Shown: one piece after another, positions 1 to 5,148 of the stretch
How the letters are laid out: each line of letters starts with the position of its first letter
Position numbering within the stretch: position 1 is the stretch's first letter
NCBI GenBank assembly: GCA_021813195.1
Contig: JAKALI010000347.1
Span: 1 to 5,370 of the forward strand
DNA: 5,370 nucleotides
Direction: 5' to 3'
Source: Pseudomonadota bacterium
Lineage (GTDB): Bacteria; Pseudomonadota; Alphaproteobacteria; Rhizobiales; Hyphomicrobiaceae
Translations under genes and position numbers: made by a program
The notes under the pieces: model-generated
What the model saw: only the letters and a program-made list of their open reading frames with translations
Told to the model about the DNA's origin: nothing
The model's database searches: none

Positions 1-120
1 CGTAATAGATTCTGCAAGCAGGATGCGCGAGAGAGCACTTCCGACGCGCCCCTGCAACACGATCTCGGCGAACTGATTGCCGCCTTCCGTCGTGTCCTGT
101 CCGCCCGTAAAGCCGCTCAT
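1..120 (-). CDS. Partial hypothetical phage gene downstream of the large terminase
   Basis: The first 40 codons of a gene start at the ATG at 120 and stay open to the window edge, so the 3' end is missing. A purine-rich GAGGG (128-132) lies 7 bases before the ATG, which supports this start. The gene begins 23 bases after the terminase stop and is probably co-transcribed with it. The visible N-terminus (MSGFTGGQDTTEGG...) is glycine-rich and polar and then becomes more hydrophobic (ending LLAESIT). I do not recognise it. Portal or head-morphogenesis genes often follow the large terminase, but nothing in these 40 residues shows a portal fold, so I assign no function. Confidence 0.6.
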   Translation of the reverse strand, partial: MSGFTGGQDTTEGGNQFAEIVLQGRVGSALSRILLAESIT

Positions 121-143
121 GCCTCAACCCTCATAGCGGCCCA

Positions 144-1436
144 CTACGCAAATCCTTCAGAATTCCCGAGCGAAACTGCGACTGCATACATGAACGTGTC
201 CGCGAGATCATCGCTGCGCTTCGCGGCGTTCTTGTCGCCGAGCCGATAGCCTGTGATCTGCGAAACCATGTGGTTTTGCGTCACGCCCTTGAACGTAACA
301 TCGCTCTTGCCGTAAGCCACATTGCTCAGCTTCACTTCGCCGCGATACACCGGCCCGCTGGCATTGAGCGCGCGCCCGTCTTTGCCCTTGGCGGTCAGGA
401 TCGACGGCAACGGCTCCGCATCTATCCCGCGCGCTGCGCACTGTTGCAACAGGATCGTGCCGGCGTTGGCGTCTTCGATGTATGCTGGACCGAAACCGAA
501 GCGCGCCCCGCATTGCCGCGCCAATCGAATGCCTCGGTCAATCCATTCCGGCAGCACCGTTTCAAGCAGCGCGCCGTCAACCTGTAGCAGTTCCCAGTCC
601 AGGCAGATCAGCGGATGCTCGCCGAACGTCGAATGTGCCCACCAGCTACATGCAGTGGCGTCGTGTTCCGAACCGCCCTTGATCGCCGTGTCGATAACGA
701 GGAACACGCTATCGCAGGCGCGAGGATACGACACCGGCTGCCCGTCCACGAGCAGCTTGTCGAGCGCGAAAAACGCCGTCCCCGACCAATCAACGAACTC
801 TGCAAGATATTCCTGCCGGAATACGTCTGGATGGCTTTTCAGCCGTTCCGCTTCGAGCCAATCGCGATCAACGATGGGGTTAGCTTCGCTCGGCGCCCAG
901 AATTCCTTGAAGCCCAGCGCCGGATCGCGGCACGCCTTGAAAAAAAAGTTCTCCACGTTGTTGCCGTTTGGCGTGGACATTATCCACGTCTCAGCCCATG
1001 GGCGCGTCGCCATCGTCGGGACGATGGACTTTTGCCAGATATCCATCATCTGCGGCGTTTTGGTATAGGCCGCTTCGTCCAGAATGTTTCGGTCGTATTC
1101 TCGACCGCGCCCGGCAAGCTCGTTGTCGATCAGCGTCCAGAAGTCGATTTTGCCGCCCGTCTTGAGCTTGATCACGCCATCGGTCTTGCTGGAACCCGCC
1201 ACAAGCGGCGCGAGGCAACGGCGCAACTCGTCATAGGGCTCTTGTAGCTGCTTGTATTCCGGCGCGTAAATGCCGGCCTTCCCGCCTCGAATGGCAGTGT
1301 CCGCCGCAAGCGTGATCGCCATCAGTGTTTTGCCGAAACGCCGGCCGCATCGAACCGCATTGCGTTTCGTGCGCGCCTTGTAGATCGCCGCCTGCCCCGA
1401 ATGCAGCGTGGGGATCGTAATCTCGATTTCAGGCAT
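144..1436 (-). CDS. Phage terminase large subunit (packaging ATPase and nuclease)
   Basis: This 430-residue protein has the full layout of a phage large terminase, the motor that pumps DNA into the prohead and cuts the concatemer. The N-terminal ATPase domain shows a Walker A motif GRRFGKT (residues 31-37, Lys36), a Walker B motif RNILDEA (117-122) with Asp120 and catalytic Glu121, and a coupling motif MSTPNG (153-158). The C-terminal RNase H-like nuclease domain has three acidic clusters: LVIDT (Asp249), YIEDA (Glu321, Asp322) and SDDLAD (Asp409, Asp410, Asp413). Length and motif order fit the T4 gp17-like group, and no domain looks truncated. The ATG at 1436 overlaps the end of the preceding small-subunit gene by 8 bases, suggesting translational coupling. 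Motifs are seen directly; the packaging strategy (cos or pac) cannot be told from this sequence. Confidence 0.96.
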   Translation of the reverse strand: MPEIEITIPTLHSGQAAIYKARTKRNAVRCGRRFGKTLMAITLAADTAIRGGKAGIYAPEYKQLQEPYDELRRCLAPLVAGSSKTDGVIKLKTGGKIDFWTLIDNELAGRGREYDRNILDEAAYTKTPQMMDIWQKSIVPTMATRPWAETWIMSTPNGNNVENFFFKACRDPALGFKEFWAPSEANPIVDRDWLEAERLKSHPDVFRQEYLAEFVDWSGTAFFALDKLLVDGQPVSYPRACDSVFLVIDTAIKGGSEHDATACSWWAHSTFGEHPLICLDWELLQVDGALLETVLPEWIDRGIRLARQCGARFGFGPAYIEDANAGTILLQQCAARGIDAEPLPSILTAKGKDGRALNASGPVYRGEVKLSNVAYGKSDVTFKGVTQNHMVSQITGYRLGDKNAAKRSDDLADTFMYAVAVSLGNSEGFA

Positions 1437-1806
1437 CAGCCGGCAAGCCGCCCTTCACGATGATGGTCGTGCCGCCATCGCTGGCATCATCGCCCTCCTG
1501 CGCGGGCTTGCCGAAATCCCGATCCATGATGTGAGCCACGACTTGGATTTTGTGGGTCGGTGTAGCCTCGGGGCTTTCAAAGATTTCGTGCAGCGCCTCT
1601 AAATAGGCTTCTTTGCGCTCTGCCTTGGCTAGATTTCGAAGTTCACTGCGCTTTCTCATTTCTGCCGAGGCCCATCCTACGGCCGTCTGGTTGCCTAGCT
1701 GAAATCGTGTCGCTTCGCGCCCTGCTTCGCCGCCTATACCCGGCCCTTTCCTTGATCCACCCCAGCCCGCACCATTTCCATGTCGGGTGCCGGAACTGCG
1801 CGCCAT
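1429..1806 (-). CDS. Probable terminase small subunit / DNA-packaging accessory protein
   Basis: This 125-residue protein sits immediately before the large terminase and overlaps it by 8 bases, the usual place for a small subunit, which recognises the phage DNA and loads the motor. Residues 1-45 are rich in glycine and basic residues (e.g. HGNGAGWGG), as is common in phage proteins of this kind. A helical segment follows from about residue 50 to 100, with a charged stretch (AKAERKEAYLEALHEIF, 60-76) and then HKIQVVAHIMDRDFGKPAQ (85-103). The last pattern resembles the 'dRxyGKP' ending seen in many phage small-terminase-like and DUF5681-type proteins. The ATG at 1806 lies 3 bases after the preceding stop and has no clear Shine-Dalgarno site, so coupling is likely. 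The assignment rests mostly on position and this weak motif likeness. A homology search would settle it. Confidence 0.72.
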   Translation of the reverse strand: MARSSGTRHGNGAGWGGSRKGPGIGGEAGREATRFQLGNQTAVGWASAEMRKRSELRNLAKAERKEAYLEALHEIFESPEATPTHKIQVVAHIMDRDFGKPAQEGDDASDGGTTIIVKGGLPADA

Positions 1807-1809
1807 GGC

Positions 1810-2070
1810 CTAATGCTTCGTTGCGCCTTCCGGGACGTGTATCGCGGCATTGCGCCCAATCTGGAACCAAGCCGCCACAATATCCGCCGAGGCCGCACCG
1901 TCACCAGCATCCGGCCATGTGCCAACGGTCGCGCCTAGAAGCAGCGATACCGCCGCGAGGGAAATAGCGAGCGATACATCCGCCGTGACCAGCGCCAGCG
2001 CGTCACGCACGCGGCTACTCGTCTCTGTTACGGCGTCCACGACGGCTTCGCGTTCCTCGTCGGTTGGCAT
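1810..2070 (-). CDS. Hypothetical 86-residue protein with a hydrophobic middle
   Basis: The ATG at 2070 is preferred over the overlapping GTG at 2073, because GGAGG (2075-2079) lies 4 bases before the ATG but only 1 base before the GTG. The N-terminus is acidic (PTDEEREAVVDAV). It is followed by a hydrophobic, alanine- and leucine-rich stretch at about residues 26-50 (including AISLAAVSLLLGATVG), and then by a more polar end with a WFQIGRN segment. The hydrophobic stretch could be one membrane-spanning helix or a buried helix; it is interrupted by Asp31. The gene lies between a hypothetical gene and the terminase genes with gaps of 10 and 3 bases. A holin-like role is conceivable from size alone, but nothing supports it here, and I do not recognise the family. 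Confidence 0.75.
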   Translation of the reverse strand: MPTDEEREAVVDAVTETSSRVRDALALVTADVSLAISLAAVSLLLGATVGTWPDAGDGAASADIVAAWFQIGRNAAIHVPEGATKH

Positions 2071-2074
2071 CACG

Positions 2075-2079
2075 CCTCC
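2075..2079 (-). promoter_or_regulatory. Shine-Dalgarno site deciding the start of the 86-residue gene
   Basis: GGAGG on the minus strand lies 4 bases upstream of the ATG at 2070 but only 1 base from the in-frame GTG at 2073. Such close spacing is unfavourable for the GTG, so the ATG is the better start. Confidence 0.7.
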
Positions 2080-2080
2080 G

Positions 2081-2512
2081 CTATTTCCTCGCCGACCATT
2101 TGGCTGCGATCTCGCGCTCGTCCCGCACGCGCCGAAGCTCCACGACGATCTGGCGCACCAGCCGCGCAGGAACAGCGCCTAGAGGCTCCCAAGCGTCCAC
2201 GGGGCGACACATCTCCGCCAGCCAGCATCGCGCCACCAGCGGCGCTTGAACCGCCATGGGAAGCGGCACGTCATCAATGCCGAGCCTCACATCCCCCCGG
2301 CGCCGGTTGTCGCCCTGCGCACCAGATAACGGCACCACGACGCGCTCGGCCAGGATCACCGCGCGGGCTCGGCCGCGTGTGGCATAAACCGCTTCGATCA
2401 TGAGGCTCGCGAATGTGGGGAAGATGGGTCGGGCTTCCACCGACTGCTGCATTGCCCCCAGAGCGCCGGTAAATGCCGGCGACATCCGCATAGGGATACA
2501 TCTGCTTGACAT
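2081..2512 (-). CDS. Hypothetical phage protein, 5' end uncertain (possible frameshift)
   Basis: The open frame from the ATG at 2512 encodes 143 residues. From about residue 20 onward it reads like a real protein: alternating helical and charged segments, a highly basic stretch (GDNRRRGDVRLG, about 68-79) and a charged C-terminus (LVRQIVVELRRVRDEREIAAKW). Third codon positions in this part are strongly G/C. The first 20 residues (MSSRCIPMRMSP...) look poor, with rare-looking codons, and there is no Shine-Dalgarno site before any candidate ATG. Meanwhile another frame upstream appears coding. The true N-terminus may therefore lie in that other frame, separated by a frameshift at the C5 run at 2455-2459. 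Alternatively a shorter protein may start at the ATG at 2452. The gene is the first after the promoter at 2615-2644. I do not recognise the family. Confidence 0.58.
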   Translation of the reverse strand: MSSRCIPMRMSPAFTGALGAMQQSVEARPIFPTFASLMIEAVYATRGRARAVILAERVVVPLSGAQGDNRRRGDVRLGIDDVPLPMAVQAPLVARCWLAEMCRPVDAWEPLGAVPARLVRQIVVELRRVRDEREIAAKWSARK

Positions 2513-2537
2513 GCACCGCTACTGCGGCCAGGGCCAA
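2455..2537 (-). other. Coding-like segment in another frame upstream of the 143-residue gene
   Basis: From a TTG at 2537 one frame reads LALAAVAVHVKQMYPYADV and continues to ..GIYRRSG, a more natural protein sequence than the start of the 143-residue frame it overlaps. Before the TTG the same frame is open and gives ERETGYNEV, but it offers no ATG or GTG start. After the run of five G on the minus strand (2459-2455) this frame turns into proline- and histidine-rich sequence typical of a non-coding frame, while the 143-residue frame becomes protein-like. Removing one G from the run would join the two halves (..YRRSG-AMQQSVEA..). This could be a true frameshift mutation, a sequencing error or a recoding site. 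It is inference from composition only. Confidence 0.35.
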
Positions 2538-2614
2538 GACTTCGTTGTAGCCGGTTTCACGTTCCCAGCATACCCGGTGAGGATTTCTAGGCGCACCTAC
2601 GCCGCATCTTGCCC

Positions 2615-2644
2615 TTTATAGCGGCTTTATGGGCGGCGTGTCAA
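2615..2644 (-). promoter_or_regulatory. Sigma70-type promoter in front of the packaging operon
   Basis: On the minus strand, TTGACA (2644-2639) is followed by 18 bases and then TATAAA (2620-2615). The -35 box is a perfect consensus hexamer and the -10 differs at one place from TATAAT. The likely start of transcription is about 2609-2607. It lies between the RtcB ligase stop (2681) and the next gene, in the only sizeable intergenic gap of the window. It reads toward the hypothetical genes and both terminase subunits, so it would serve as their promoter. Two direct repeats sit directly upstream. Confidence 0.72.
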
Positions 2645-2645
2645 T

Positions 2646-2676
2646 ATGGGGTAGCGCAACCAAGAAATGGGGGTAG
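2646..2676 (-). repeat. Pair of direct repeats upstream of the -35 box, possible activator site
   Basis: On the plus strand ATGGGGTAG (2646-2654) and ATGGGGGTAG (2667-2676) are near-identical direct repeats; they read CTACCCCAT on the transcribed side. Their starts are 21 bases apart, about two helical turns, so both would face the same side of the DNA. The nearer copy ends one base before the -35 box at 2639-2644. This arrangement, around -38 to -68 from the expected start, is what a transcription activator site would look like. The protein that binds it is unknown; the helix-turn-helix proteins encoded at the right of the window are candidates by proximity. Confidence 0.5.
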
Positions 2677-2680
2677 TTTC

Positions 2681-4033
2681 TCAATCCTTCCACGGGTCAA
2701 ATTCATCGCCGCCGGCCATTGCAACAGCAAATGGACGAAGCGTGTGCAGCACCTTCACAGAAGCGGCGTGATGAGCCAATACGGCGGGAAGGCGCCTATA
2801 TGCCATTGGGCTTTCGTCTAGATCAGCGCCTGCGAGTAATATTCCGCGTTCCTGAAGCCACGCGTCCATCGCGGACCGCGTAAAGCGACGCTTCGCTTCT
2901 TTGCGCCCGAATAACCGTCCCGCGCCATGAACGGTTGAATAGAGCGCAGCACGCGCCTCGGGACCATCGACACCCTCCAAAATCACAGCATCATCCCCCA
3001 TTGAGCCGCCAACAAAGCCACGCTGGCCGGGGAAGGCTGGTGTCGCACCCTTGCGAACTACCCAAAGATCGCGACCATCATGCGTCTCCCGCCACGCATA
3101 GTTATGATGGTTGTGGACCATATCGGTAACAGTTCCGCCGATAATCTGGCGCACGCGCTCAACTACCCATTCACGGCCGGCGTATGAATAGCGGCCCGCG
3201 AGCTCCATTGCGGCGATATAGCGGCGCCCTAGTTCGCTGTCCTCATCTACAACTGCCGGCGGGACGTTCATGCCATCTTGGCCACCAGCCGCTTTGAGAT
3301 AGCGTGTGGCGCTGGTATGTCCGAGCCCGCGCGAGCCGAAATGAACGCCAATCCAGACGAAATTGGATTCGTCCCGCATCAAATCGACATAGTGATTGCC
3401 TGATCCTACCGTCCCAAGCTGGGCGGCTGCCTTGGCGCGGTATTCCTCCATGTCGGCCTCACGCCACATATCAGCATCGTCAAACAGTGAATGTTCCGCG
3501 TGCTCGGCATTAGTGCGTCCGACCCCAAATGAAATCACTTTGCGAATATCGCCAAGGATCATCGGCGTCATTTCTTTGATGGCGTCGTATTTCGTGTCGA
3601 GGCGCACGGCCATGTTGCCGCAACCAATATCGAACCCAACTCCGGAGATGCTGATCTGTTTCTCGTAAGCGATCACTCCGCCGACCGGCTGAGCGTAGCC
3701 AAGATGGCCATCAGCGCAAATTACTCCGGCAACAGCATTGCCTACGGCCATGCAGTTTCGCATTTGCGCGATTGTAGCATCGTCGTGTTCGCCGAAGATG
3801 GCGATGGGGCTGCTGCGGTATTCAGGCGCTTGCGAGCGCAGGTTTATGATCTGCGCGGCGGCGGCTTCCTGTTCGCGCGCGTTCTGTTCGGCGCGGGCCT
3901 GCGCTCGGAAGTTGCACCAGGCGGGCATCCCGCGCTCACTGCCGATTTTGGAGACGCGAGAATCCGGGTCAATCCCCGCTTCAAGCGCCAGTTCGCGGGC
4001 TCGCGCTTCAAGGCGATCAGGCTTGCGCGGCAT
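2681..4033 (-). CDS. rtcB: RtcB-family RNA ligase (joins 3'-phosphate or 2',3'-cyclic phosphate ends to 5'-OH ends)
   Basis: RtcB ligates RNA 3'-phosphate or 2',3'-cyclic phosphate ends to 5'-OH ends, using GTP and Mn2+, through a guanylylated histidine. The 450-residue product carries all family landmarks: ADGHLGY (107-113), GFDIGCG (133-139; metal ligands Asp135 and Cys138), GSGNHYVDL (Asn213, metal ligand His214), GVHFGSRGLGH (His231), NHHNYAW (His310), RKGATPAF (327-334), GGSMGDD (342-348) and VHGAGR (368-373), where His369 is the guanylylated nucleophile. It resembles the E. coli-type subgroup (DIGCG, HHNY, PMAY..TLR) more than the archaeal type. Two departures stand out: an N-terminal extension of about 65 mostly charged, helical residues, and loss of the usual C-terminal lysine (VKG), here reading AVAMAGG. 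The start at 4033 is firm, with AAGGAG 5 bases upstream. No archease or RtcA gene is visible. Its place between regulatory and packaging genes points to phage-encoded RNA repair. Confidence 0.95.
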   Translation of the reverse strand: MPRKPDRLEARARELALEAGIDPDSRVSKIGSERGMPAWCNFRAQARAEQNAREQEAAAAQIINLRSQAPEYRSSPIAIFGEHDDATIAQMRNCMAVGNAVAGVICADGHLGYAQPVGGVIAYEKQISISGVGFDIGCGNMAVRLDTKYDAIKEMTPMILGDIRKVISFGVGRTNAEHAEHSLFDDADMWREADMEEYRAKAAAQLGTVGSGNHYVDLMRDESNFVWIGVHFGSRGLGHTSATRYLKAAGGQDGMNVPPAVVDEDSELGRRYIAAMELAGRYSYAGREWVVERVRQIIGGTVTDMVHNHHNYAWRETHDGRDLWVVRKGATPAFPGQRGFVGGSMGDDAVILEGVDGPEARAALYSTVHGAGRLFGRKEAKRRFTRSAMDAWLQERGILLAGADLDESPMAYRRLPAVLAHHAASVKVLHTLRPFAVAMAGGDEFDPWKD

Positions 4034-4038
4034 GTCGT

Positions 4039-4044
4039 CTCCTT
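4039..4044 (-). promoter_or_regulatory. Strong Shine-Dalgarno site of the RtcB ligase gene
   Basis: AAGGAG on the minus strand ends 5 bases before the ATG at 4033. It is close to the ideal sequence and spacing, and fixes the start with the N-terminal extension included. It lies in the 21-base gap after the stop of the 57-residue gene. Confidence 0.85.
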
Positions 4045-4054
4045 GTGTTGCGGT

Positions 4055-4228
4055 TTAGCCGTGAGTTCGATTGGCGCCCGCGCTTTCCTCATTCTTCGCC
4101 GATTCGCCCATTCTACGCACGATCTCGGCGGCTTTGGCAAGCGCGTCGCCGAACGGGATCGGACGCTCGCGGCTCGGGTGCGTGGCGGCAATGCGTTCAA
4201 GCTCGGCGGCAATGTCGTGGAAGATCAC
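4055..4228 (-). CDS. Hypothetical 57-residue protein, coupled to the upstream gene
   Basis: The GTG at 4228 overlaps the stop of the upstream gene in a GTGA arrangement (4228-4225), so translation probably re-initiates there; no Shine-Dalgarno site is visible. The product is a small, charged, probably all-helical protein: an amphipathic start (FHDIAAELERIAATH, 3-17), a short loop (PSRERPIPFG, 18-27), a second helix (DALAKAAEIVRRMG, 28-41) and a polar tail. A longer version from a TTG at 4282 would lie inside the upstream gene and begins with cysteine- and arginine-rich sequence unlike the rest, so I prefer the GTG. It ends 21 bases before the RtcB ligase and may be co-expressed with it. The family is unknown to me. 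Confidence 0.68.
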   Translation of the reverse strand: MIFHDIAAELERIAATHPSRERPIPFGDALAKAAEIVRRMGESAKNEESAGANRTHG

Positions 4229-4524
4229 GTGGTGCAAAACAGCGCAAAAAGAGCATTCGCAATCAACTCTTCGGCGTTCCAAGCAATCAACGCAATGGGG
4301 CCAGTTTTCGGATCATCGGGAGGACGAAGCGCACCAAGGTTGTTTGTGACGGCAGTAAGAATTTGCTCCCGCGTCACGTTCGGCGCGCGGCGGCTTGGGT
4401 CGAGCGCGGCCATCGCGCGGTAGATTGATCCCAAAACATACGGCGCGCCAGCGATACCGTCATCCACCTCGCGCCATCGCTTGATGCCCGCTTCGACCAT
4501 TTCCTCCGTCACCACGATCTCCAT
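4225..4524 (-). CDS. Hypothetical 99-residue phage protein
   Basis: The ATG at 4524 is preceded by GGGAGG at 5 bases and lies one base after the upstream stop, so this start is well supported; the same frame stays open farther upstream, but that part is a shadow of the 174-residue gene. The N-terminal pattern VTEEMVEAGIKRW (5-17) is of a kind often met in small phage proteins of unknown function. A second helix follows (YVLGSIYRAMAALDP, 29-43), then a polar stretch, and a hydrophobic C-terminal helix (ALIAWNAEELIANALFALF, 78-96). No catalytic or metal motif is evident. The stop overlaps the next start in GTGA. It belongs to the coupled cluster leading into the RtcB ligase. I cannot name a function. 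Confidence 0.8.
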   Translation of the reverse strand: MEIVVTEEMVEAGIKRWREVDDGIAGAPYVLGSIYRAMAALDPSRRAPNVTREQILTAVTNNLGALRPPDDPKTGPIALIAWNAEELIANALFALFCTT

Positions 4525-4525
4525 C

Positions 4526-5050
4526 TTATCCTCCCGTCGTCCCGAAATAATGCCCGCAAAGCGCGTCGACGGCCAGCACAACGGCCCGTTTGGCCGCGTC
4601 AACCCCGCTGCCGCCAGCGCATCGGCCCATCTGCGCAGCGATGCGCTTCCATGCCTCGTCCCGCACCACAGCCGCATCCAGCAGCCGCGCCACAGGCTCG
4701 CCCACGGCCTCGCGTGCCTGGCGGTGCCTAGTGCTCGCGTCTAGGCGTCCATCCCGCTCCCAGCCGCCGCCCGTGCCGCCCGTAGCCACGTCCGCACCCT
4801 CAATGCCAATCTCGTAGTCATCCTGGTATTTCCGGCACGCATCGAGACCCTGCCGGTCGATCAGCGCCGCGTTGTAGAGTTGCAACACCTTGGGCAGCCG
4901 GCGCCAGATGCGCGCCTTGACGCCCGCCTGGGGATCGGCGGCCTGCTCCGCATCGTGGTGCTGCGCCCATTCGGCGGTAGGTGGCATCGCCAAATCGGAC
5001 GGCTCTCCGGTGGGGCGTTGCTGCGAACGTTGGCGATGGCGGCGGGTCAT
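4526..5050 (-). CDS. 174-residue phage protein with a DUF6456-like C-terminal half, possibly DNA-binding
   Basis: The frame is open from 5155, but I choose the ATG at 5050, which overlaps the stop of the small upstream gene as ATGA. The first 30 residues are basic and low in complexity (TRRHRQRSQQRP). The middle reads IWRRLPKVLQLYNAALI (48-64), then DACRKYQDDYEIG (70-82), a glycine-rich linker (about 86-97), a helix REAVGEPVARLLDAAVV (113-129), and a segment that could hold a helix-turn-helix (EAWKRIAAQMG, 132-142, followed by AAKRAVVLAVDALCGHYF, 152-169). The order 'gXXYrXdfE.. linker .. ARxxLdaVv .. aakxxLxxALdxLaxHYg' resembles alphaproteobacterial DUF6456-type proteins, by pattern recollection only. 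Its position ahead of a regulated promoter makes a transcription-regulatory role possible, but this is inference. The gene is distinctly GC-rich. Confidence 0.8.
   Translation of the reverse strand: MTRRHRQRSQQRPTGEPSDLAMPPTAEWAQHHDAEQAADPQAGVKARIWRRLPKVLQLYNAALIDRQGLDACRKYQDDYEIGIEGADVATGGTGGGWERDGRLDASTRHRQAREAVGEPVARLLDAAVVRDEAWKRIAAQMGRCAGGSGVDAAKRAVVLAVDALCGHYFGTTGG
4530..4535 (-). promoter_or_regulatory. Shine-Dalgarno site of the 99-residue gene, inside the end of the 174-residue gene
   Basis: GGGAGG on the minus strand ends 5 bases before the ATG at 4524 and overlaps the last codons of the upstream gene. It rules out the much longer upstream start in the same frame. Confidence 0.8.
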
Positions 5051-5148
5051 TCGCCACCGAACAGAGCGAGGATAGCGTCGGCGGCTGTCATCCAAGTGCA
5101 TGGCCGTTGCCAGTCGCGCGTTGCGGCGATCATCTCGTCCACTGTCAC
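5047..5148 (-). CDS. 33-residue microprotein gene nested between two overlapping neighbours
   Basis: A short frame runs from the GTG at 5148 to the TGA at 5047. GGAGG (5160-5156) lies 7 bases upstream of the GTG, an ideal spacing. The GTG overlaps the stop of the upstream gene (GTGA, 5148-5145), and its own stop overlaps the next start (ATGA, 5050-5047). The peptide begins TVDEMIAATRDWQRP and ends TAADAILALFGGE; it looks protein-like, with a helical, slightly hydrophobic C-terminus. The frames on either side give arginine-rich shadow sequence here. It could instead be the 5' remnant of a longer gene broken by a frameshift into the 174-residue frame. The function is unknown. Confidence 0.65.
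   Translation of the reverse strand: MTVDEMIAATRDWQRPCTWMTAADAILALFGGE

Noticed and set aside
322..1068. Long plus-strand open frame of 248 codons
   Set aside because: It lies opposite the clear large terminase, gives serine-, arginine- and proline-rich sequence without any motif, and is a shadow of the high-GC coding strand.
2590..2607. Six-codon frame (MRRRCA) starting at the expected transcript start, possible leaderless leader peptide
   Set aside because: It is too short to judge, has no ribosome-binding site and has nothing attenuator-like following it.
2661..2682. Small inverted repeat AGAAA/TTTCT after the RtcB stop, possible terminator
   Set aside because: The stem is only 5 A/T-rich pairs around a 9-base loop with no following T-run, too weak for an intrinsic terminator; the G-rich part is better explained as a direct repeat.
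4229..4282. TTG start at 4282 for the 57-residue gene
   Set aside because: The extension lies wholly inside the upstream gene, is cysteine- and arginine-rich and has no Shine-Dalgarno site; the GTGA overlap at 4228 is more convincing.
3704..4423. Plus-strand open frame of 239 codons
   Set aside because: It runs across the antisense of the RtcB ligase and two smaller genes, crosses their boundaries and shows no motif or ribosome-binding site.
4525..4677. Longer version of the 99-residue gene starting at 4677
   Set aside because: The extra part is the antisense-free shadow of the 174-residue gene (tryptophan- and arginine-rich), while the ATG at 4524 has an ideal GGGAGG site.
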